In this document: positions 41,880-51,530 of the stretch, piece by piece
Layout of the letters: the number at the start of each line of letters is the position of its first letter
How positions within the stretch are numbered: the stretch's first letter is position 1
Assembly: GCA_963377175.1 (NCBI GenBank)
Contig: CAUJNA010001713.1
Location: 400,016-464,015 of the forward strand
Source of the DNA: Effrenium voratum
Taxonomy: Eukaryota; Sar; Dinophyceae; Suessiales; Symbiodiniaceae
Direction of reading: 5' to 3'
DNA: 64,000 nt
Notes under the pieces: generated by a model
The model's database searches: none
Told to the model about the DNA's origin: nothing
What the model saw: the letters and a program-made list of their open reading frames with translations, nothing else
Program-made: the position numbers and the translations under genes

Positions 41880-44721
41880 TCCCTTTCACGCACCCCTTCG
41901 CCGATTTGAAGTGGTACCAGCAGGGGTTATCCTTGCTTCCGCCCGGACTCTTGCCTCTGTCGCTGGCACCGTCGGACTTGCCGTTCTTGCCAGCGTGGCC
42001 CTTTGCCTTGGCTTTTGGGAGCACAGGAGCGGCATCAGGTCCACCGGGTTTCCCCTTTCTGCCCTTGCCACCCTGGTTCTCCTGTTTGCCAGTTGCTGGA
42101 GCCGCATCCTTCCCGCCTGACTTCATCATCGACTTGACCGATTTCTCCTTCATGTCGAGCATCAGGTCTTCCCGATCTGCCTTGATCTGATAGTCGATCA
42201 ACGCCAATAAGAATTCATACGTCTTCTGAGGATGCTTGTCCGGTAGTCTATGGTAGGCATTGAGGCCGAACTCCATCTTCTTGCTCCCTTTGATCTTCCT
42301 GTAAAGGATGTCTCTGAGAGCCAGCTTACTGGGTCTGTCCTCGCTCCTCATCTTCAGCAGCAAATCATACCATTTGTTCCTGAACATGACCAAGTTCTTG
42401 TCGCCAGGAAAGTCAAGGTTGAATAGATGCTCGATGTGGTAGACAAGATCCGTTCTATCGGAAGTTCTGAATGATTGCATAACTAATGCCACCAACTCTC
42501 GTCCCTTCACGATCACCCCTTGTTGATGTCGTAGTTCAGAGTGTCGTGTAGCATCGAGGTATACGTCCTTGGCTTCGTCAGGTGCTTGTTTCAGCATGTT
42601 CTGCATGCCCATGGCCATCTTAATATCTATCGTAGCGAATCTGTCGCCACCTGAATCGCTAAGCAAATCCAGGTCTGGGTTCAACCCAAGAGCCTGCTCC
42701 AGCCATTTCGTCCATGCGTCGGTATCTGGATCTGCACATGCGCTCAGAACATTCATCAGCAGTTGCATCTTCCAGGTGTCAAGTTGATGGATCTTTGGCC
42801 AGGCCGGAATAGATACTCTCTCGGCCTCTTTCCTCGAGATTCTCGGTCGATCATTCTTGATCTCTCGGTTATCTCTCGATCTCCTTCGTCTCCTCCGTGT
42901 CCGATCGTCTTCTTCCTCTTCTTCTTCCTCGTCTTCCTCATCTCCTTCGTCGTCGTCATCCTCATCCTCATCATCGGGTGGATCATCCGGAGGTCCTCCT
43001 CCGCCACCAGCGAGGCTCAACTGACGTCGACCCGCTCCCTGCCCATTCCCATTGGGCGGGAATCCACCGTAATCCAATGGGGGCGTAGTACCGTTGTTTC
43101 CCCCTCCATCACCACCACCAGTCGTAGTAGTGGATTGTGGGACATGCCCAACAACCCCTTGCATCTGGGATAGGTGTACATCGATCATTGGATCACCGAA
43201 AGACGGAAAGAGGATCGAACCTGGCATCAGCGACGAATTAGGGATTTGATTTGAAGACGATGACGGGATTAACCCAGCCACCTTCTTGTCTATCCTACTT
43301 GAATTAGCCTGGGTTCCTCCCTCAGCGCGTTTCACTACTGCTCGTTCACGATGTCCATCTTTGCTGCTGGAGGCTTCCTGCATCTCCAGCTTCTTGTGTG
43401 CACGTAGTTCCTCGTTGTCAGCATCGAGTTGGCGTACAAAACTCTCTTCTTGCTTGAGCGTCGCCTCTCTTTCTTTCAGTTGTCCCTGAAGCTCATGCAT
43501 CTCCTCGAGGTACTCATCGTACATTCCCTTAGCTGTCAATCTCCAGTACTCAGCCTCCTTCGACTTCTCGTCCATCGTGCACCGTTCCTCTTGTTTCTCT
43601 TCTTTGACCTGGGCTAACTCCAAGATCGCATCCTGACGATGACCACCTTCGACAGCAATCATCTGGTCCTTCATCGACACGTCGGACTCATACTGTTTGA
43701 CGATCTCTTCCTTTTCGCGAAGCAAGCAATCTGCTCTCTTCGATTCCTGTTCCGCAAATACTGTAACGTCATTCAGCCTCGCCATCAGCTGTTCCCTGGA
43801 GTCCTCCAAAGAGTACGTCTCGGGGCGCTTGACGAGTGCATGCTCCAACTGTGATTTCAGACTTTGGACCATCTCCTCCTCGTTGAACTTCTCGATAGAT
43901 GTAGAAGATTCTATGCCTCTGATCTGTTGCTGATAAACTGATATCTGTTGTGAAGCCTCACGGTGTATCTGATTTGCACGTATAGCTGATTCCTGCGCGG
44001 CCGACTTCTCGCTTGCCATGTAGGATTTCATCAATGCAATCTCCCGCTTCTGCTCCATGATAGTTCCTTCAGCTTGCCTCATCTGTTGCATTATAATATT
44101 CGACTCCATGTCTTTCTTCTCCCCGTACTGAAATGCGTTCATTTCCACCTTGCGCATCTGTTGGGCTTCTTCCTCAAACTTGCGCCATGCCTCAGCCATG
44201 TGGTGTTGGTGGTGACTCACTAGATGTCCCGACTGCTTGCTGGCAATCTCGCATCGTCTTTCCAGCTCCTGGATCCGGATGGTGCTTCCATAGTCTTCTT
44301 GGTTAAGATTCGCCATTGCTGCCGACATCTCATCAAGTGTCTTCTGATATTCCCCGATCTCCACCTCCATCTTATTCTTCTCTTTGATCACGGCGCGAAA
44401 ATCTGCACTGGTGGGTGATTTTGACCTCCCACCCTTCGATGTCGATCTCACGCCCTTCTGCGACGTCCGTGGTGTCGCAGGCGAAGATGATGATCTTCTC
44501 GGTGGGGATTCTCTTTTCTTCGACTCCTGATGAACATCGATCTGCTTCCATGATCTTGTGGGAGTAGATATGTCGCTGAATAGCGCGGAACCTCCGCTCC
44601 CAGGTTCATCCTGTGAATCTGCAACCATATCCATCACCGCAGGAAGAGCCATCAATCCATTGGATCCCTCTGAGCTGCTGTTCCCAAAAGTTGCAGTACT
44701 TGGGCTCGCCGAAGACGCCAT
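41527..44721 (-). CDS. Gag-like capsid/nucleocapsid protein with CCCH fingers
   Basis: 1,064 codons from the ATG at 44,721, the first frame after the 5' LTR. Residues about 1-90 are low-complexity and Ser/Lys-rich. About 90-470 are a long coiled coil. About 540-610 are Gly/Pro-rich with an acidic run. About 655-880 form a helical region consistent with a Copia capsid (PAWPKIHQLDTWKMQLLMNV, later LVYHIEHLFNLDFPGDK). The C-terminus has two CCCH-type zinc fingers: C-x9-C-x5-C-x3-H at about 934 and C-x7-C-x5-C-x3-H at about 987. Copia Gag normally has a CCHC knuckle, so RNA or DNA packaging may use a different finger here. It is much longer than usual Copia Gag. The last 353 nt overlap pol, which lies in the +1 frame. 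Confidence 0.82.
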   Translation of the reverse strand: MASSASPSTATFGNSSSEGSNGLMALPAVMDMVADSQDEPGSGGSALFSDISTPTRSWKQIDVHQESKKRESPPRRSSSSPATPRTSQKGVRSTSKGGRSKSPTSADFRAVIKEKNKMEVEIGEYQKTLDEMSAAMANLNQEDYGSTIRIQELERRCEIASKQSGHLVSHHQHHMAEAWRKFEEEAQQMRKVEMNAFQYGEKKDMESNIIMQQMRQAEGTIMEQKREIALMKSYMASEKSAAQESAIRANQIHREASQQISVYQQQIRGIESSTSIEKFNEEEMVQSLKSQLEHALVKRPETYSLEDSREQLMARLNDVTVFAEQESKRADCLLREKEEIVKQYESDVSMKDQMIAVEGGHRQDAILELAQVKEEKQEERCTMDEKSKEAEYWRLTAKGMYDEYLEEMHELQGQLKEREATLKQEESFVRQLDADNEELRAHKKLEMQEASSSKDGHRERAVVKRAEGGTQANSSRIDKKVAGLIPSSSSNQIPNSSLMPGSILFPSFGDPMIDVHLSQMQGVVGHVPQSTTTTGGGDGGGNNGTTPPLDYGGFPPNGNGQGAGRRQLSLAGGGGGPPDDPPDDEDEDDDDEGDEEDEEEEEEEDDRTRRRRRRSRDNREIKNDRPRISRKEAERVSIPAWPKIHQLDTWKMQLLMNVLSACADPDTDAWTKWLEQALGLNPDLDLLSDSGGDRFATIDIKMAMGMQNMLKQAPDEAKDVYLDATRHSELRHQQGVIVKGRELVALVMQSFRTSDRTDLVYHIEHLFNLDFPGDKNLVMFRNKWYDLLLKMRSEDRPSKLALRDILYRKIKGSKKMEFGLNAYHRLPDKHPQKTYEFLLALIDYQIKADREDLMLDMKEKSVKSMMKSGGKDAAPATGKQENQGGKGRKGKPGGPDAAPVLPKAKAKGHAGKNGKSDGASDRGKSPGGSKDNPCWYHFKSAKGCVKGNECTFSHSKKTEHKLESMSKGKGKGKSKSRSSSPKRDDGACFAFQKGKCDKGSACKYRHELIKNNSAPATSNDKAQAKSKATRQSRSACHCEEGHRNARDSPEAIGSCREGKLQEGR

Positions 44722-44819
44722 TGTACTGTGTGGGTTGTCGTTCCTTTATTGTCCCTGTACCCGCAATAAACCAGCTGTCTCCCAGTCCAGTGTAGAGCTT
44801 GCCGATACGGCTGATAACC
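44722..44819 (-). promoter_or_regulatory. Retroelement leader with possible primer-binding site
   Basis: 98 nt between the 5' LTR and the gag ATG. Directly next to the LTR the minus strand reads GGTTATCAGCCGTATCGG. This loosely resembles the initiator-tRNA primer site of many Copia elements (TGGTATCAGAGC), but the match is imperfect and the primer is uncertain. Confidence 0.4.
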
Positions 44820-45172
44820 TGTCAAGAGACGGCAAGGTGACGTCCCGTGGGACGCTGTGCACCGAACCCTCAAGCTTTAATACCAACCACGTAGAAAGGT
44901 GTATACGGACGATGCCGTTATAGCCGAACCCGTGTAAACGTTGTAAGGAAGAAGGAATGATAATCACAGCAGTAGTCCTGACACTGCGGCGCAAGCAGTT
45001 GTTTTGCTCTTGATGCCAATCACGAAGATCCGCAGTCACACATCAGATCTTGAACCTCAAATGTGTCTTGAGCCTTGAGCCAAATGGCGATCAATGGAAC
45101 TTGGGAAGCAACACCAACAAGGACCTCAGAACTGCTACCCAATTTCGGCACGGGGCCTAGAGGGTTTTAACA
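44820..45172 (-). repeat. 5' LTR (353 bp)
   Basis: Near copy of 27,087-27,429 with TG..CA ends; on the minus strand it precedes gag and should carry the promoter. It has a 7-bp duplication (CTTGAGC) beside the spliced-leader-like motif. Confidence 0.95.
45067..45088 (-). promoter_or_regulatory. Spliced-leader-like motif with partial tandem copy in the 5' LTR
   Basis: Minus strand reads GCCATTTGGCTCAAG (45,088-45,074) followed directly by a second GCTCAAG (45,073-45,067). Tandem, 5'-truncated leader copies are the known signature of relic spliced leaders in dinoflagellate genes that passed through mRNA. Whether it marks the transcript start is not shown by sequence alone. Confidence 0.6.
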
Positions 45173-45177
45173 AGAGG
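45173..45177 (+). repeat. Right target-site duplication AGAGG
   Basis: The five bases after the CA end of the right LTR equal those before the left LTR. Confidence 0.92.
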
Positions 45178-45628
45178 TGAGTGGCTCAGAGCTTGGATTG
45201 AGCACACCTCAGCCTTGTGGAGAGAGAGGCTGATGAAGCTCTTCCAACACTTAGCCAAGGAGAGGGCTGTCATTGAGAAAGAGCTTGCGCAGCAAAGAAA
45301 AACCATTGAGAAGCAGGAGGCTAAGCAGCTGGAAAACAAGGCAGCAGCTGAGGCCAGGCTGGAGCAGATAAAGAACAAATCCTCAGCAGCAGCTGAGGCA
45401 GCCAAATTAGCAATCAAGAAAAACTCTGAGCGCTTCACTTGGCAGGATCTCTCAGCCACAGCAACCAACAAGATCAAGTCACTTGAGCACTCCATCTGCA
45501 TTTGCTCTAAGTGCAGGTGGCAATCTGGCTGTGCTGAGTGCGACCCCTGGAAGGCTCTGAGGTATCTGGTTGTTCAGGAGGCAAAGGCTGCTAAGAAGAT
45601 CCCCTTTTCAGGACTGTGGGCAGTTTAG
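45178..45628 (+). pseudogene. C-terminal part of the Ulp1/transposase-like gene, cut off by the retroelement
   Basis: Counting one copy of AGAGG, the frame that stops making sense at 27,086 continues here without a shift: EELRVSRG is followed by EWLRAWIEHTSALWRERL. The fragment is a Lys/Glu/Ala-rich coiled coil (about 30-105 residues from the junction) ending with a Cys cluster (CICSKCRWQSGCAEC) and a short tail with a stop at 45,626-45,628. The Cys spacing could bind zinc; this is an inference. It can no longer be translated with its protease domain because 18 kb of retroelement lies between. Confidence 0.7.
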
Positions 45629-45886
45629 AAAGACTGAGATTTGATACTGAGACTGCGCAGGACCAGAAGATGTGGCCAAGCTTCTGAGCAAGGCTAGCTC
45701 AGAACCAGCCTCCAGCTCAACAGGAGCTACCAAGGCTTAGAAACCCCTTTTCAGGACTGTGGGCAGTTTAGAAAGACTGAGATTTGATACTGAGACTGCG
45801 CAGGACCAGAAGATGTGGCCAAGCTTCTGAGCAAGGCTAGCTCAGAACCAGCCTCCAGCTCAACAGGAGCTACCAAGGCTTAGCAA
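45601..45886 (+). repeat. 143-bp tandem duplication over the gene's 3' end
   Basis: The segment starting CCCCTTTTCAGGACTGTGGG at 45,601 recurs almost unchanged at 45,744. The first copy contains the last codons and stop of the Ulp1-linked gene, so the duplication covers its 3' end and probably its 3' untranslated region. Confidence 0.9.
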
Positions 45887-47140
45887 GTTTAGCCTCAGCC
45901 CGAGCAAATCCAGAAAGCGAAGAAAACAGCTGTGCGTTTTTTTTAAGATTTTTCTGGGGGGGCAAAAAAACTTGCCACAATAGCGAACCGTTAAAACAGT
46001 CACAGGATTCTGAATTAGGAAACAATTTTCTACAATAGCGACCACTAATAATAAAGGAGGTCCAACATTAAGCAAACCAGACATTGCAGCAGGCATTCGG
46101 GATGCTTGGCATCGCAAAAACTCAAACAAAACAACCACCTGCAAGCAATCGTGGGCAGCTCTGTGTTGCGCTGAGGCGTGGCATGTTTGGAGAAGCAGCA
46201 TTGGAGATGCCAGCTCAGCTTATCCCAGGGGTGAGAGGTGGCATTTGCATGACATAACCGACTCACCAAATGCGAACTCTTAAATCTGCACGCCGTCACT
46301 CATGCCATGTCTGCACATATGTTTCTACCAAGGCGAAGCTTTGTAATCTCAGGGGTCGGCAAGACAGAAATCGGAAGGGCAATGTTCTGCCAATAGTCGT
46401 TCTGCTCTCCCCGCCTCTGTCCCCCTGCCGCCCGCCCAGTATGTGGTCCAGTTCCTCGCCCAACCTGCGCTTGACTCAATCTTGACTCACGTCTGCCGAC
46501 TACCAAGGCCAGAGGGGGAGGCGTGTTATCAAAGTAAGTTTAGAAGAAACTTCCGTCGTACTGGAGCTAAGTGAAGGCTAGCTGTCGTTGAAAAGTAGAT
46601 GAGAGTGGAAGGATGAGAGAAACGAAGAGAAGAGAAAAGCAGACAAGAAAAGAAGAAAAGAGGCAAAGAGAAAAGGAGAAAAGTGTTCAGATTGCGTGAC
46701 AAGTGCAGCACTTTGGATGGAACGTGCTGACTCACTGACTGTGTGTTTCTTTTTTGCGTGTTCCGAAGAAGCGGAAACCACCCCTGGCGCGACGCCTGTG
46801 CCTCACAGGTGCGGAACGCGGAACGGACTCAGCGCCGGGCGCATTGGCTCGGACACGTGCGCTTTTCGCGACATGAGCTTGCGTAACAGGCGCATCACTT
46901 CGGCAACCTGAGGTACAGATTGCGTGGCAGGCGCAGCAATTTGTTCGATGTGGTTCGCAAATCCAACTGGCACGGACGAGCAACATGTCACGTGCCGATA
47001 TCGTGACAGGCGCAGAACTTTTGCAAGGATTTTCGCAAGGATTCGTGGAAGGCGTGGCACTTTCGCGATTCCCTGACATGCGCAGCACTCTCGCAGGGTC
47101 AGGTACAAACCTCCTGGCTATTGCATCACTTTCACAAGAG
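45887..47140. other. Non-coding stretch with a degenerate repeat field
   Basis: No gene was seen. From about 46,690 to 47,110 a loose unit (TTGCGTGACAGGCGCAGCAC, followed by TTT and CGCAA variants) recurs at irregular spacing of about 40-100 bp. Confidence 0.5.
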
Positions 47141-47145
47141 AAGTA

Positions 47146-47400
<255 letters not shown>

Positions 47401-47699
47401 AGACTAGGATAAGGTTGACTAGATAAAGAAACAAAGCCCAAGTGGATTGGTAAGCAAAGTATGATAGCAAACAGATAGGTAGATAGATAAACTGACTGAT
47501 AGATAGACACATTGAAAGAGATAGATTAGGTTAGGTTAGGCTAGCTTAGGTTAGATGGATATATTGGTAGATAGGTAAACAGATTAGATAGATAGGCAGC
47601 AAGATAGCTGGATAACTAGACTAGAGAGATTCGACTATAATTGTTTAGAACAGGTAGGTTAACAAATATAAATTGAGAGTAGATAGACAGCAAGTGAGA

Positions 47700-47792
47700 A
47701 TAGAATGATTGATTGATTGATTGATTGACTGACTCATTGATTGATTGATTGATTGATTGAATGATTGCTTGGTTGATTGACTGACTGACTGG

Positions 47793-47835
<43 letters not shown>

Positions 47836-47850
47836 GTCGGTTGATTGATT
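47700..47850. repeat. GATT tetranucleotide microsatellite
   Basis: GATT units with GACT and GGTT variants, giving spurious Asn-Gln-Ser repeats on the minus strand. Confidence 0.95.
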
Positions 47851-47985
47851 GAGTCATTCATTCGTTCATTCATTCATTCATTCAGTGATTCATTCATTCA
47901 TTCATTCATTCATTCAGTCATTCATTCATTTCATTTCATTCATTCATTCATTGATTCATTGATTCATTGATTGATTGACACATAG
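47850..47985. repeat. CATT tetranucleotide microsatellite
   Basis: CATT units adjoin the GATT array directly, with a mixed zone at 47,850-47,870 and GATT variants returning at the right edge. Confidence 0.95.
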
Positions 47986-48715
47986 ATACATAGAGAACTA
48001 GATAGATATAATATGTACGTAGTTAAGCTGATTAGGAAGACACAAAATGATAGATATAGTATATACGTTCAAATGATATATGAATGGATAGACGGATAAA
48101 ATGATAGCTAGATTGTGGATCAAATAGATAGAACGACAAAAAGAAAGACAGATTAAAACAGTGTCGATTTGGCAGAAAGTGAAATCTAAACAAATATTAG
48201 ATAGCCAGCTAAATAGATACGTAAATCGATACATAAACAGATGACAAGGTAGATTGATTTGCTAGACAGATGCGTAGGCTAGACATAGATACACGGTTGG
48301 GTGCGCAGGCAAATACATAGATAGCTAGATAGGTAGATAGATAGATCGATTGCATACATATATATATACTTGAGGAGCGGGTGAACGAAAGCTAGCAGTT
48401 GTTGCATGAGATGGGTCGGTGACAGGGTGGATTCATAGGTAGCTTGTGTACAACGAGAGGCCCGGCAAGATTCGTAGGATGCGACACGCAAACGCACATG
48501 GTGGCGTGGCAAACCTTGAAAAATGAAAACAACGAGAGGCGTCAGAAGCTGTCTTAAAGCACCTCTGGGTTCTGCATGCTGCGTGTGCAAAGATTCTTGC
48601 GAGGTGGTTTACCGAGAAGACTGAGGTCTCAAATGAACAAGCTGAATCGGTGGAACATGTAAAAGTTCGTAGCCAAGTCGGGCAAACCGAGACTGCTGAA
48701 CACTGAGCCACTGCC
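47986..48715. other. Non-coding, AT-rich, GATA-like remnants
   Basis: Scattered AGATAGAT remnants and no gene. A frame around 48.3-48.7 kb has no recognisable content. Confidence 0.45.
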
Positions 48716-48780
48716 CGGGGGGGGGGATGGACCAGGGAGGAATCGAGCCTGAGACCGGGGGGGGGGGAGGGGGGGGGGGG
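48716..48780. repeat. Poly(G) tracts
   Basis: Three G runs of 8-10 nt within 65 bp, a possible G-quadruplex on the plus strand. Confidence 0.8.
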
Positions 48781-49255
48781 TCTAAATAATTGATGTTTTT
48801 CAATCTTTTCGGCTCAAATAATTGAAAAAATCAATCTTTCGGCATTTGAGCCCCTTACCTTGCTTACGCAAGGAGAAACTTCAGCTAGCTGAAGCTAGCT
48901 TTCGTGATATACATATATATACACAGGGACAACTAGACATAGATAGACAGGTAGATAGATGGACAGATAGACAAAAAACAGTAGAGATATATCAAGAAAA
49001 CAAAGTGGATATAAAGGAAATAAGAGAAACAACCACAGAAAGAGATAGTGAACGAGAAGGGAAAGCAACACAAAACAATGGGAATAACATAAAGATAAAA
49101 AGAGGCAGGTCACAATATTTTTCAGAAACAGAGGGCAAGGACAGAGAGCAAAGTCACTATAGTCCCTAAATGGTGAAAACATCGGACAGCCGGATCTGCC
49201 GGCTCTCCTGCCTGCCGAAGCCCAACTTCTTGTGTTGATATCCATGTGTGCGTTC

Positions 49256-49330
49256 GTATCAGTATATATATATACACATATATATATATATATGTGTGTG
49301 TGTTTATACCTATATATATATGTATGTGCA
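49256..49330. repeat. TA/TG dinucleotide microsatellite
   Basis: Alternating TATATA and TGTGTG with short interruptions. Confidence 0.85.
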
Positions 49331-49597
49331 TGTGCAAAATAGCTCGGTATATATACATACTAGATAAACCTACACCGTTCCAATACAAAAAAACACTGAG
49401 CAAACAGCTACCGACTTTCTGGCAAGGCGCTGGCGCTGAAACTCCCAGTCCAGAAGACGTCAGTGGAAAGAGTCGCCTTGCCACTGCGGGCAAAGAGCTA
49501 ACACATCACCCTAAACTCGGCTATGATTCTACCGTATCGGGAAGGACACCCAGTCACATGTGCTCAGTCCCAATGCGTGCCAGTATGCTCTGCCCAG

Positions 49598-49797
49598 CAG
49601 CAAATGACACTTTGCAAGCCTTCGGCCACCGCCTGGACAACTCTCTCCCAGCTGTTGGCCGAAATCAAACAAGGCACCCCCAAGCTGATGGCCGGCGCAG
49701 ATTGCGCGGCCGGAAGATGATGATACTGTTCCCGAAGGTGTTGCAAAGCCTGGAGGAAACCAAGGCAGCATGCGAGCAGCAGGCTCAGTCGAAGTGA
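49598..49797 (+). CDS. Candidate terminal exon, product unknown
   Basis: An acceptor (ATGCTCTGCCCAG) ends at 49,597. The following frame reads NDTLQAFGHRLDNSLPAVGR and ends KMMILFPKVLQSLEETKAA, CEQQAQSK, stop at 49,795-49,797. The last 30 codons have the composition of a helix; the first half is less convincing, and another frame (TLSQLLAEIKQGTPKLMAG) is also open. No family was recognised. Confidence 0.22.
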
Positions 49798-50334
49798 AAC
49801 AAATGCAGGCTGTCCTTGGACCTCTTTTTGTTGGTGCTTGAAGGGAGCCCTGAAGGAAAACCAACTTTTGGGGTGTCCTTCAGTTTTCTGACATCTACGC
49901 ATGAGATGGTTGCTGGGGTTGCCCCTAGCAGCATTGTTGGGGGTGGCGTTTGGGGTCAACAGGCTGCTGGCACCAATAGGATGTGCCACCTGCTGATTTT
50001 CAGGGTATGTGCGACTCTCCATGCCCTGGCAAAGCACATGCTGCAGATAGAAGCGTCAGAATATTACGCACAAATAAACACACCGCAAAACACATGAGCA
50101 TATGCAGAACCAACGAAGTCTCTCTAAATAAGTCAACGAATAGTAGTAAATGCAACAATACTGCATATGCGCCCACATATGTGGAGTGTATGGTGTCAAG
50201 GCTGTTAACGCAAGGTTAGCGTTGCTTTTTACGGGGATTCCTCTTTTCACTTCCACTGGCTTGCTTTTCAACCCCGGCTCATATTGTCCCGTGTCGCCAA
50301 ACCATAGGAGCATCACAATTAGCGCGCGCCATGA

Positions 50335-50590
50335 TCAGCATCACCATCACCATCACCACCACCAACACCACCACCATCATCATCACCATCACCACCACCA
50401 CCACCACCACCATCACCACCATCACCACCATCACCACCATCACCATCACCACCACCACCACCACCAGCAGCAGCAGCACCACCACCACCACCACCACCAC
50501 CGCCGCCACCGTCATCAGCATCAGCATCATCATCATCATCAGCAGCATCAGCATCATCATCATCAGCATCATCATCATCAGCAGCATCAT
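50335..50590. repeat. CAC/CAT/CAG trinucleotide repeat field
   Basis: About 250 bp of CAC and CAT triplets with CAG blocks. On the plus strand one frame gives almost pure polyhistidine and another polythreonine/isoleucine; on the minus strand Met/Val/Asp/Gly runs. All six frames stay open because the repeat contains no stop, so none is evidence of a gene. Confidence 0.95.
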
Positions 50591-51530
50591 CTTTGCGAAT
50601 CTTCATGGGTACTTGAGGCAGCGCCTTCACTTCCACCGGCCCCCCCCCGATGCAACGGAAAGCGGACACAGGCCTCCGAGTCTGGCAACTGAATCGATTG
50701 CGTGAGCTTGTAGGCCCACCTTTGGCCACACGGGCTGTGCTGGTACTTGTCTTTCAGGTCGTGAAGGCAACGAGGTACCCTCTGGAACATTGGGGCTTAT
50801 GGGATGGTTGGAGGGCAGGGAAGAAAACAAAGACATGAAACCGGCTCATGTGCACTAGAGCGTTGCATGATCACGTCTCCCAAGTCCCAGTCATTAAATT
50901 TGTGCCCCAAGCGTGCTGCTTGAATTCGCAAGATTTCCGGCGTTACTGGAACGCTGGGAAGCCAAAGACCAGTTGCTCCCATTGACACCCCCCGGCCTTT
51001 GTAAAACAGATCCGAGGCAAATCGGGGCTGTTCAAAAATGGCAGAGCTGCTTTCCCCGATTTGTCTTCTCGACCATCTTGACCTGAACTAGTCAGGCATC
51101 TGCCGCATTGTGGGGGGGTTGCATTTGCCTCAGTCTCAATGGGGCCCCTTCCCCAGCCCAAAGCCGGAATTCTTGTGCCCGCCAAATCCCTGCCATCGAC
51201 AAAACCAGTTTATAGGCATCTCGAATATCTCAAATGGACCAGGTTACATGGTTCGTGTGGGGGGGGGCAAGGCACTTGGCCCAGCCTTCCGACACACACA
51301 CACACACACACGGGGCAGGGAGTCCACCATAGACCAGTGATTCCAGAGATCTGTTGACCTGTTGGAAACCTGTGCCACTACCCGGACCTCCTGGAATTCC
51401 ATTTTTGTTTCTTGGTTGCTGTTGCCCCCCCTGCAAAAAGTTTAACTTTTTTGGGGGTTTAACGGAAAACACATTTATTTCCCAAAAAGTTAAAGTCTAA
51501 AGATCCAACCCAATCCCATGGCTCCAATTT

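Larger units (their letters stand above)
27087..45172 (-). mobile_element. Giant Copia-type LTR retrotransposon, 18.1 kb, complete
   Basis: The element is bounded by direct LTRs (27,087-27,429 and 44,820-45,172), each starting TGTCAAGAG and ending TTTTAACA on the plus strand, and flanked by the perfect duplication AGAGG. Coding sense is minus. Gag, aspartic protease, integrase, reverse transcriptase and RNase H occur in that order; integrase before reverse transcriptase defines Copia/Pseudoviridae-type elements. Pol is open over 3,620 codons. Copia elements are usually near 5 kb; here about 9 kb of additional coding DNA follows RNase H. The two LTRs differ by several substitutions and 10 bp of indels, so the insertion is not brand new. 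Two frame changes near 30.7 and 31.1 kb may have inactivated the 3' part. Confidence 0.93.
20560..45890 (+). mobile_element. DDE-transposase/Ulp1-protease element, decayed and split by a retroelement
   Basis: 20,560-27,086 and 45,178-45,890 share an unusual composition (very frequent GCT GAG, AAG and CAG) unlike the flanks, and form one plus-strand coding unit. In order it has a C2HC-type zinc-finger-like segment, an acidic linker, a long basic region with DDE-transposase-like signatures, a Ulp1-type protease, and a coiled-coil tail with Cys pairs. The 18.1-kb retroelement at 27,087-45,172 interrupts it. Terminal inverted repeats were not found, so the limits are approximate and it may instead be a cellular multigene-family member. 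At least three frameshifts outside the insertion show it is no longer functional, unless they are sequence errors. Confidence 0.55.

Noticed and set aside
28055..44721. Numerous plus-strand frames up to 265 codons inside the retroelement
   Set aside because: They are antisense shadows of gag, pol and the Tpt1-like ORF, whose sense strand has continuous domain matches.
44802..44819. Firm assignment of an initiator-tRNA primer-binding site
   Set aside because: GGTTATCAGCC resembles the usual Copia site only in part; kept as a possibility, not a call.
50150..50692. Open frame with long polyhistidine on the plus strand
   Set aside because: It is a CAC/CAT/CAG trinucleotide repeat open in all six frames; the non-repeat ends are not protein-like.
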